Origin: Oscillospiraceae bacterium
GTDB taxonomy: Bacteria > Bacillota > Clostridia > Oscillospirales > CAG-272
Direction: 5' to 3'
DNA length: 6,456 nucleotides
Assembly (NCBI GenBank): GCA_009779295.1
Contig: WREN01000135.1
Location: 1-6,456, forward strand
The position numbers were made by a program, and so were the translations under genes. Under the pieces are notes generated by a model. It was given only the letters and a program-made list of their open reading frames with translations. It was not told the origin of the DNA and searched no databases. Positions 1 through 5,629 of the stretch are shown here, piece by piece; the stretch's first letter is position 1, and each line of letters opens with the position of its first letter.

Positions 1-470
1 CCGATGTAAACGATATGCTCCGTTCCGTCAATTTTTGTAATTTTGTACCAAGCGGGATCGTCGCTTGCATCGAGACCGTACTCAGACATATCGTCGCACT
101 CTTCGAGAAGCCGCAGCATCGACAGCGGATAACCCGTGCTGACGACAAGCGATGAAAACGCTTCTTTGTTGTAAGGCGCGTCTTCGTTATCCCTTATTTT
201 GAATTCGTCGGTTTTGTTGCGGTCGAACGCGTATGAGCCTTTGTTGTTGTGTACTTCGATCGACTGTATGTCTGCCTGCTCGATATGTTCCATGAGTAAT
301 ATACGGTTTTGTATACCGAGGACTTCACCGTCAAGTAAATTCGGGATTTCAATTTCAGCCGGTTGAATCGCCCTTTCGACCATAGGGGCAATTATCAGGA
401 AATAAACAAATATCAAAACGATGGCGGCTGCGCCGAATATCATTATTTTCGTTTGCTGTTTCTTTATCAT
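1..470 (-). CDS. DUF4340 domain protein, partial (3' end beyond left edge)
   Basis: This is the first 156 codons of a protein that runs off the left edge. It begins MIKKQQTKIMIF, with a basic N-terminus followed by one hydrophobic segment (about residues 9-28). A soluble, presumably extracytoplasmic, region follows with the pattern of DUF4340 proteins: a short strand containing IQSIEVHNNKGSYAF, then a region with GYPLSMLRLLEE and a DDPAWYKITKIDG strand. The start is set by an ATGA overlap with the GldG-like gene upstream (ATG at 470-468, its TGA at 469-467) and by an AGGAG motif at 480-484 inside that gene. DUF4340 genes commonly follow GldA/F/G-like ABC modules, and the product is thought to be an accessory part of the transporter. 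Its biochemical role is unknown. The family call rests on sequence pattern and gene order, and only part of the protein is visible. Confidence 0.8.
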   Translation of the reverse strand, partial: MIKKQQTKIMIFGAAAIVLIFVYFLIIAPMVERAIQPAEIEIPNLLDGEVLGIQNRILLMEHIEQADIQSIEVHNNKGSYAFDRNKTDEFKIRDNEDAPYNKEAFSSLVVSTGYPLSMLRLLEECDDMSEYGLDASDDPAWYKITKIDGTEHIVYI

Positions 471-1939
471 AAGTGCCTTCTCCTAAACCAGACTGCCATA
501 CCGCCCGCAACCACTATCAGCGGCAGAACAACCATGAATAAAATAGTCCAGCGCGTAGCCTCAGCGGTCGTAATACTGAGCGAGGTGTCTTCGTAAACTT
601 TGAATTGCAGGTCTAACGGAACTTTTTCTTTGCCGATAGCTTTCATGATCGAGTACAACACGTCCTGGTTGCCGTATCCGGTACCGGAAAGATACATAGG
701 GTCGCCGAATTTTGAAGTTCCGCCCGCAACGACGTATGTGTATATCGGGTCGTTTTGTATATATCTCATCTCCGCGGTGATAGTCATCAGGTTGAACGGA
801 CCGTTCGCGGTCGTGCCTTCGTCATCGGCGTAAAACGCTACGGCGTTATTTGTTGTAGTCAATATCGGCGAAACGTTTCTGCCGCTGTAGTTATCCCATA
901 AAATTTTCACGGGTCGCGCGTCATGCACTATTGTCATCGGCGGTACTTCGAACGTGCGCAGTGTAGCGTTTATCGAAGCGCCCAAACCTTCCGTCGGATA
1001 AACGGAAACTAATCTCGAACCGTCTACGGAAATCGCGCTTGATGTGTCTTTGATCCATGCCGGTTCAAATTTGATTCCCCATTCGGAAAGGAACTCGTCC
1101 AGCTCCGGCATCGGCTGTGCGCCTGGGTCTACAAACACCATAAAACTGCCGTAATTACTTATAAAATAGTGCAGCTTATTAACTTCGTTGACAAGGTCAT
1201 AAGCGCCCCACAAATCGTATTTCGGACCGTTCATAATAACGATTTTAGCTTTGGGGTCGATGTCCTCTTTCGTCAAATCAAGCGTCCGAACGTCGAATCC
1301 GGCTTCCTCGAACAGATTCCACAAGTAAGAACGTTCGACCGTTTCGCTGTGATTGGTCGTGAAGTACGCGATCAGCTTTTCGCCCTGCATTTGCAGGATC
1401 GCGGAGATTATCTTGTATTCGCCGTTGAATCCGAACACTCGGTTGTCGCTTTCAGCGAACGTGTAGAATGATTCTAACGTGTGTACGCGGTAATCGGCGC
1501 CGTTGGTGATGATAACGTCGGTCGTTTTGATTCTCGACGCTTCGGTTTGCATGTATTGTCTTATCCTTTTGTTCTCAACGAGCGCGTCTATATAACTGTA
1601 CGTGATGAAATCGTATTCGCGCGCGAGATTCTGCACTAATGTGTAAACCTGCTTCTGATAAATATTCTCTTCGAGTTTATCGAACGGCGCGCAGAAGATA
1701 AATTCGATGTTCGTGTTGTCCTCAAGTTCGTTGAGGATAGCTTTCGCGGAATCGCGCAATGTGTAAATCTGCGACTTCGTCATATCGACGTACCACAGAT
1801 AAGTCTGCGCGAGCGATGTGAAAATCACGTTGAGCGCGATTATCGCCGCTACGAATACGACTGTGAAAACAACCGCGGACGTTCCGTATTTGAAACGTTT
1901 GCTTTTTAAAATGTTTGGCTTTTTTTCTTTTCTGCTCAT
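467..1939 (-). CDS. GldG-like ABC transporter auxiliary protein
   Basis: This 490-residue protein has the layout of the GldG / ABC_transp_aux family. A basic cytoplasmic N-terminus (MSRKEKKP) leads into one transmembrane helix (about 19-44). A large extracytoplasmic domain of about 420 residues follows, then a second helix (about 464-485) and a basic tail (RRRHL). Family-like stretches are the segment just after helix 1 (VDMTKSQIYTLRDSAKAIL), the strand QGEKLIAYFTTNHSE and the loop FMVFVDPGAQPMPELDEFL, which resemble the ThuA/IFT52-like fold of this family. No catalytic motif is evident. The ribosome binding site AAGGAGG (1949-1955) lies 9 bases before the ATG, and the permease gene ends 19 bases upstream. 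The protein probably assembles with the permease and ATPase as the extracytoplasmic part of the complex. Gliding function should not be inferred, because such modules are widespread in non-gliding bacteria. Confidence 0.85.
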   Translation of the reverse strand: MSRKEKKPNILKSKRFKYGTSAVVFTVVFVAAIIALNVIFTSLAQTYLWYVDMTKSQIYTLRDSAKAILNELEDNTNIEFIFCAPFDKLEENIYQKQVYTLVQNLAREYDFITYSYIDALVENKRIRQYMQTEASRIKTTDVIITNGADYRVHTLESFYTFAESDNRVFGFNGEYKIISAILQMQGEKLIAYFTTNHSETVERSYLWNLFEEAGFDVRTLDLTKEDIDPKAKIVIMNGPKYDLWGAYDLVNEVNKLHYFISNYGSFMVFVDPGAQPMPELDEFLSEWGIKFEPAWIKDTSSAISVDGSRLVSVYPTEGLGASINATLRTFEVPPMTIVHDARPVKILWDNYSGRNVSPILTTTNNAVAFYADDEGTTANGPFNLMTITAEMRYIQNDPIYTYVVAGGTSKFGDPMYLSGTGYGNQDVLYSIMKAIGKEKVPLDLQFKVYEDTSLSITTAEATRWTILFMVVLPLIVVAGGMAVWFRRRHL

Positions 1940-1958
1940 TATTCTTTACCTCCTTCTC

Positions 1959-2675
1959 TCATTCCCAACGGCGTTTCTCGTAGATACGCACGGTGAGGAA
2001 AAGGAAAATTATAACGATAGAAACGTAATAGATACAAGCGTTTATATCGAAAATCCCGTATGTGAACGTGAAGAACCTGCTGTAGATTGAAATCCAGCTT
2101 AGCACAACGCGTATGAACGTGATGTCAATGTAGTCGTTGAGGAAGTTGATGACGAGCGTACCGAGCAGGATCGTTATAGTCAATACCGCGGCGGAGATTT
2201 GATTCTCCGTGAGCGACGATACGAACACCCCTATCGCCACGAACGCCGCTCCGATAAGCAGTATTCCGATTATGTGTCCGTAGATAACTCCCGCGGTTGG
2301 TTTGCCGTATCTGAACAGCACGTAGTAATTTAGGCACGAAACCAGATATGTTCCGGCGAACATAGTGTACGCGGAGAGAAACTTCGCGGTGACTATGCTG
2401 ACGAGCCCGACGGGCGCGGTGAGCAGTAACTGTTCGGTTTTGAGTTTTTTCTCGTCGCTGAATATTTTCATCGTGAGCAGCGGTATCAATATGCTGAAGA
2501 CAAATAAAAGCATGATGTAATACTGCGAAATGTCGTAACGCTGACCCGTGCTGCCTACTTGGATGGTGTTCAGCGAGAATATGAAGCCGTTGACCGCGAG
2601 GAACGCTGCTATGAAAACGTATCCGACTGCCGACGTGAAATAGGAACGCAGTTCCTTTTTATAAATAGCTAACAT
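1959..2675 (-). CDS. ABC-2 type transporter permease, GldF-like
   Basis: This 238-residue integral membrane protein has about six hydrophobic helices (approximately 15-36, 52-69, 92-121, 130-154, 160-179 and 213-230). It starts MLAIYKKELRSYF, the amphipathic entry helix typical of ABC-2 permeases. Between helices 2 and 3 it carries the cytoplasmic stretch TMKIFSDEKKLKTEQLLLT followed by APV (about 68-89), a hallmark of the family (usually written FAEEK...T.ELLLT.PV). The length fits single-domain GldF-like permeases, which would act as a dimer with two copies of the neighbouring ATPase. The ATG (2675-2673) follows the ATPase stop codon with no gap. Its AAGGAGG site (2687-2693) lies inside the last ATPase codons, so translation of the two is probably coupled. 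The transported substrate is unknown. Confidence 0.9.
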   Translation of the reverse strand: MLAIYKKELRSYFTSAVGYVFIAAFLAVNGFIFSLNTIQVGSTGQRYDISQYYIMLLFVFSILIPLLTMKIFSDEKKLKTEQLLLTAPVGLVSIVTAKFLSAYTMFAGTYLVSCLNYYVLFRYGKPTAGVIYGHIIGILLIGAAFVAIGVFVSSLTENQISAAVLTITILLGTLVINFLNDYIDITFIRVVLSWISIYSRFFTFTYGIFDINACIYYVSIVIIFLFLTVRIYEKRRWE

Positions 2676-3668
2676 TTATTGTACTTCCTCCTTTACAGGG
2701 TCTGTTTTGACGCGTTTCTTTTTAGTTTTTGCCTGAGGTGTTTGGTCGACGAGCGAGATGAATATGTCCTCCAGGCTGACGCCCATCGCTTCTATGCCGA
2801 TGATGGGATAGTTATTCTCCGCGAGCGCGTAGAACAACGTCTTGCGTATATCGACGCCCGGCTCGCTTTCAATGAGATACGCGGTACTGTCGAGCTCGTG
2901 CTCGTTCATGGTCTCCACGTATGTCACACCCTGTCTGCTTTTGAGCAAATCCATGACGTTTTTCTGCGGCCCGCAGATTTTCATCATGTAACGGCGTTTG
3001 CCTTCAAGCACTTTCGAAATATCCTCCGTGGGCTGGTCGGCTACGATTTTGCCCTTGTTGATGATGATTATGCGGTCGCACACAGATTGAACCTCGGACA
3101 AGATGTGCGTACTGAGTATGACCGTATGGTCGCGCCCGAGCATACGGATAAGGTTGCGGATCTCGATTATTTGTTTGGGGTCGAGACCGATAGTCGGCTC
3201 GTCGAAGATGATAACTTTCGGGTTTCCGACGAGCGTCTGCGCGATACCGACGCGCTGACGGTAGCCTTTCGACAGGTTTCGGATAATCCGCTTGTAAACG
3301 TCGGAAATTTTCACGACGTCGCAGATTTCCATGATGTGTTTCTTGCGGTTGAGCGTGCATTTTTTGAGGTCGTAAATAAAATTCAAATACTCCTCAACGG
3401 TCATGTCCAGATACAGCGGAGGCTGTTCGGGCAGGAACCCGATACGGGTCTTGGCTTCCGTCGGTGATTCGAGAATATCGAAGCCGTCGATCGAAGCTGA
3501 ACCGGATGTTGAGGACAAATAACCGGTCATTATATTGAGAGTGGTACTTTTTCCGGCGCCGTTTGGACCGAGAAACCCGACGATTTCCCCGTCTTCGACT
3601 GTAAAACTGATGTCGTTTACAGCCATTTTGTCGCCGAAACGCTTAACAAGGTTTTCAACTTTTATCAT
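2676..3668 (-). CDS. ABC transporter ATP-binding protein, GldA-like
   Basis: This 330-residue ATPase has every nucleotide-binding motif: Walker A GPNGAGKST (34-42), Q-loop PEQPP (Q82), a signature LSKGYRQRV (132-140), Walker B VIIFDEP (152-158), D-loop GLDP (161-164) and H-loop H188. The signature reads LSKGYRQRV instead of the textbook LSGGQ, which is characteristic of GldA and related ABC-2 exporter ATPases. After the core (about 1-220) comes a C-terminal extension of about 110 residues with a regulatory-type fold seen in this group, containing the conserved-looking SLEDIFISLV, and a lysine-rich tail (QAKTKKKRVK). It energises the permease encoded immediately downstream. The start MIKVENLVKRFG fits the usual N-terminus. 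Its ribosome binding site is poor, only a GGGGGATC stretch about 7 bases before the ATG, unlike the strong sites of the other genes in this operon. Confidence 0.93.
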   Translation of the reverse strand: MIKVENLVKRFGDKMAVNDISFTVEDGEIVGFLGPNGAGKSTTLNIMTGYLSSTSGSASIDGFDILESPTEAKTRIGFLPEQPPLYLDMTVEEYLNFIYDLKKCTLNRKKHIMEICDVVKISDVYKRIIRNLSKGYRQRVGIAQTLVGNPKVIIFDEPTIGLDPKQIIEIRNLIRMLGRDHTVILSTHILSEVQSVCDRIIIINKGKIVADQPTEDISKVLEGKRRYMMKICGPQKNVMDLLKSRQGVTYVETMNEHELDSTAYLIESEPGVDIRKTLFYALAENNYPIIGIEAMGVSLEDIFISLVDQTPQAKTKKKRVKTDPVKEEVQ

Positions 3669-3674
3669 TAAAAA

Positions 3675-3683
3675 GATCCCCCG
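3675..3683 (-). promoter_or_regulatory. Weak G-rich ribosome binding site of the ABC ATPase gene
   Basis: On the minus strand the sequence before the ATPase start reads CGGGGGATCTTTTTAATG. The G run is the only candidate Shine-Dalgarno and lacks the AGGAGG core seen before the permease and GldG-like genes. It resembles the terminal arm of the palindromic element just upstream (GGGGGGATTC), so it could be a relic of that element or chance. Several other G6 runs in the presumed leader could compete for ribosomes or base-pair with this site. Confidence 0.4.
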
Positions 3684-3699
3684 AAATTATTTTTGGTAC

Positions 3700-3811
3700 A
3701 GAATCCCCCCGCCCTACGGGCACCCCCCTTTAGCAAGGGGGGCGAGATACACTGTTACTCCTTGCCCCCCTTGCTAAAGGGGGGATGTCACGAAGTGACA
3801 GGGGGGATTCT
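3700..3811. repeat. Nested palindromic (MITE/REP-like) intergenic element
   Basis: This is a 112-base non-coding element with four levels of symmetry. The ends form an 11-bp perfect inverted repeat (AGAATCCCCCC at 3700-3710 and its complement at 3801-3811). Inside is a 21-bp perfect inverted repeat (3723-3743 and 3764-3784) around a 20-base loop (3744-3763). Each arm of that repeat is also a hairpin by itself: CCCCCCTT-TAGC-AAGGGGGG at 3723-3742 and CCCCCCTT-GCTA-AAGGGGGG at 3765-3784. Between outer and inner stems sit two small hairpins, GCCC-TAC-GGGC (3711-3721) and TGTCAC-GAA-GTGACA (3786-3800). A single strand can therefore fold as a cloverleaf. There is no open reading frame, and I see no target-site duplication at the edges. 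The design fits a small non-autonomous mobile repeat. No T-run follows it in the direction of transcription, so it is not a standard terminator. Confidence 0.85.
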
Positions 3812-3817
3812 ATCTAA

Positions 3818-3826
3818 ATTATATCA
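3818..3826 (-). promoter_or_regulatory. Probable extended -10 promoter for the ABC operon
   Basis: On the minus strand the sequence reads TGATATAAT, a perfect TGnTATAAT extended -10 box. No good -35 box lies at the normal distance; TTCAAG is about 20 bases upstream of the -10, too far. The extended -10 could compensate for this. Transcription would start near 3811, at the edge of the palindromic element, giving a leader of about 140 bases before the ATPase start. This is a sequence-based prediction only. Confidence 0.55.
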
Positions 3827-3835
3827 CATTAATGT
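3826..3835. promoter_or_regulatory. 10-bp palindrome next to the -10 box, possible operator
   Basis: ACATTAATGT is a perfect 10-bp palindrome that abuts the extended -10 box and lies in the promoter spacer, a common place for a repressor site. It is short and AT-rich, so chance is a real possibility. No regulator gene is present in the window. Confidence 0.25.
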
Positions 3836-3873
3836 AAATAAATCTTGAACGTCATCGAAAATTCAGATAACCG

Positions 3874-4464
3874 TCACAATTCAATCACATGGTACATGCA
3901 ATTGGGCTTGCCGCCCGATCCGCGGTAGGAAAAATAAAGATTTTGATTACAGCAAGTGCAAATGTTCGAAAATTCGATGTTCTCTCTCGGTACGCCGAAG
4001 TCCGTGAGCAGTTTGATATTGATACCGGCGATGTCCGCATGTCCGTTGCGGACAAATTCAGTTTTGCCGATAATTGATTCAACTGCTTGCACGAAATCAT
4101 CCTTCACTTCGTAGCAGTTGAAACAAATCGACGGACCGACTGCGATTTTAATATTGTTGACATTCGCGCCGTAATCCATCATGAGTTTGACTGCGTTCAC
4201 GGCGATGTTTTGGATAGTGCCGCGCCATCCGGCGTGAACGGCGGTAATCACATTATCTGTGTGCATCAGCAGCGGAACGCAGTCGGCGGTCTTGACCGCG
4301 AGCGCGACGTTTTTGCGGTCGGTGACGATACCGTCGCACTCGGGAATCCTCGTGCCGACGTTATTTTCCGTTACGTACTTGACCGTGCCGGAATGGATTT
4401 GATTCATAGACACAACGCGGCTTAAATCGACAGCCGTATGGCGCGTGCCGAAATAAAAGTTCAT
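3874..4464 (-). CDS. pgeF: Laccase-domain protein, PgeF/YfiH family, short form
   Basis: This 196-residue protein belongs to the Cu-oxidase_4 / DUF152 family (E. coli YfiH, named PgeF for removing mis-incorporated residues from peptidoglycan precursors; homologues also have purine nucleoside activities). The three metal-ligand residues of the family are visible: His24 in MNQIHSG, Cys62 in TADCVP and His77 in AVHAGWRG. Further family blocks are AVGPSICFNCYEV and the end motif CTCCNQNLYFSYR. I place the start at 4464 (MNFYFGTRH) because this ATG overlaps the esterase stop as ATGA. An in-frame ATG at 4491 would add nine residues (MADETDQES) that only reuse the esterase coding sequence. The family is usually about 240-270 residues. 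Here the N-terminal part that normally carries STR.GGVS and the NLG segment is missing or compressed, while the metal site is complete. There is no strong ribosome binding site, so translation is probably coupled to the esterase. Confidence 0.87.
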   Translation of the reverse strand: MNFYFGTRHTAVDLSRVVSMNQIHSGTVKYVTENNVGTRIPECDGIVTDRKNVALAVKTADCVPLLMHTDNVITAVHAGWRGTIQNIAVNAVKLMMDYGANVNNIKIAVGPSICFNCYEVKDDFVQAVESIIGKTEFVRNGHADIAGINIKLLTDFGVPRENIEFSNICTCCNQNLYFSYRGSGGKPNCMYHVIEL

Positions 4465-5117
4465 ACTTTCTTGATCTGTTTCATCAGCCACTCGATCGTA
4501 TCAGTTTGCTCATACGCCTGAATCCAAGTGTCATGCCCCGCGCCTTCGTAGAGAAACAATTCGGCGTTTCCGCCCGCTTTGTTGACGGCGTTCACCATGT
4601 CGATGGAGCAGTTCGGCAGTACGACGTCGTCCTCCGTGCCGTGGAACGCGCGGATCGGGATGTCTTTGAGCAATCCGGCGAGCCAGACCATTCCGTTACC
4701 GCCGCAAACCGGCGCCATCGCCGAAAAATAATTCGGGAACGTCATGCCCATCGCCCATGTGCCGAATCCGCCCATGCTCAGACCCGTGATGCTGATGCGG
4801 TGCTTGTCGATGTTGTATTTTTCGACGATCCAGTCGATGAATTGTTTGAGTTCGTAAACCTGCGCGTTCCAAACCATGTCGGTATCGCATTGCGGGGAAA
4901 CCGTTACGACGCGCAGAGGGGATTTTTCCGCGAACAGTTTCGGGATCCCGTGTTCTTTGATTAGGTTGATGTCATTGCCCCTATTACCCGCGCCGTGCAG
5001 GAATACGATGAGCGGCAAGGATTCCTTCGCCGGATCGTAATCTTCGGGCGTTGAGAGAAAATAACGGTATTCTCTCGGCGGTAACGGTTTTATTTCGTAG
5101 GTGTAGTTTTTTTGCAT
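4461..5117 (-). CDS. Alpha/beta hydrolase (esterase / dienelactone hydrolase type)
   Basis: This 218-residue serine hydrolase has a single-domain alpha/beta fold. The oxyanion-hole motif is HGAGNRG (41-47), the nucleophile elbow GLSMGG with Ser114, the acid most likely Asp163 in HGTEDDVV, and the catalytic His195 in GAGHDTW. The stretch PLIVFLHGAG, then WIVEKYNIDKHRISITGLSMGG, matches the PHB-depolymerase/phospholipase-carboxylesterase group of small esterases. No signal peptide is visible, so the enzyme is probably cytoplasmic. The ribosome binding site AAGGAG (5128-5133) lies 10 bases upstream of the ATG, 19 bases after the acetyltransferase stop. The gene overlaps the laccase-domain gene by four bases. 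The substrate cannot be told from sequence; an ester or a carbohydrate ester is likely. Confidence 0.88.
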   Translation of the reverse strand: MQKNYTYEIKPLPPREYRYFLSTPEDYDPAKESLPLIVFLHGAGNRGNDINLIKEHGIPKLFAEKSPLRVVTVSPQCDTDMVWNAQVYELKQFIDWIVEKYNIDKHRISITGLSMGGFGTWAMGMTFPNYFSAMAPVCGGNGMVWLAGLLKDIPIRAFHGTEDDVVLPNCSIDMVNAVNKAGGNAELFLYEGAGHDTWIQAYEQTDTIEWLMKQIKKV

Positions 5118-5136
5118 GGTTGTTGTTCTCCTTTAT

Positions 5137-5628
5137 TTAATCTTTCAGCGGTTTTTCCAGCCAAATAACATCAAGCCACCTGTCGAATTTATACCCGACG
5201 TTGTGGAAAACGCCGACTTCTATGAATCCGAGCGACTTATGCAAGCCGATACTTTTCTCATTCGGCAAAGTCACTCCGGCGTAAATGGTGTATATTTCCT
5301 GCGCCCTGCATAATTCAAACAGCTTTGTATAAAGCTCTTTTCCGATTCCCCGGCTTTGGTATTCAGGCGCGATGTAAATAGAACTTTCGGCGCTGTACTT
5401 GTACGCCGCGCGTTCACGATGCCGTGCGGCATAAGCAAACCCGACAATGGTGTTGTCAATCTCGCAAACGAGATAGGGATAGCTTTTTGTTATATTTTCG
5501 ATCCGCGCCGCAAACTCTTCGATCGTCGGAACTTCCGTTTCGAATGAAATATTTGTGCCGGTGATATACGGCGTGTAAATTTTGAGTATCGCCTCAGCGT
5601 CGTCAGGTGTGGCATTACGGATTTTCAT
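5137..5628 (-). CDS. GNAT N-acetyltransferase, phosphinothricin acetyltransferase-like
   Basis: This 163-residue protein is a full-length GNAT of the PAT/Bar/MnaT group, which transfers acetyl from acetyl-CoA to the amino group of amino-acid analogues such as phosphinothricin or methionine sulfoximine. It opens with MKIRNATPDDAEAILKIY, followed by the family block TGTNISFETEVP (23-34). The acetyl-CoA pyrophosphate loop is QSRGIG (91-96), preceded by ESSIYIAPEY. The family's ending GYKFDRWLDVIWLEKPL is present, as is the NEKSIGLHKSLGF block (123-135). Its ATG is one base after the stop of the upstream PLP-enzyme gene (TAACATG), and no strong ribosome binding site is visible, so coupling is likely. 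The natural substrate is probably an amino-acid-like metabolite; actual resistance activity is not shown. Confidence 0.9.
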   Translation of the reverse strand: MKIRNATPDDAEAILKIYTPYITGTNISFETEVPTIEEFAARIENITKSYPYLVCEIDNTIVGFAYAARHRERAAYKYSAESSIYIAPEYQSRGIGKELYTKLFELCRAQEIYTIYAGVTLPNEKSIGLHKSLGFIEVGVFHNVGYKFDRWLDVIWLEKPLKD

Positions 5629-5629
5629 G

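Noticed and set aside
2679..3467. Long open frame of 262 codons on the plus strand
   Set aside because: It lies wholly opposite the ABC ATPase gene, which has every expected motif. The plus-strand product shows no recognisable domain and has the composition of an antisense shadow.
3723..3784. CRISPR repeat pair with a 20-base spacer
   Set aside because: The two copies are inverted rather than direct, there are only two, and the outer symmetric stems show a palindromic element instead.
3700..3811. Rho-independent terminator for pgeF
   Set aside because: The hairpins are strong, but no T-run follows on the minus strand, and a likely promoter lies between pgeF and the element. It may still slow polymerase, but it is not a standard terminator.
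4465..4491. Earlier ATG start for the laccase-domain gene (4491)
   Set aside because: It would overlap the esterase gene by 31 bases and add residues with no family similarity. The ATG at 4464 forms a typical ATGA coupling.
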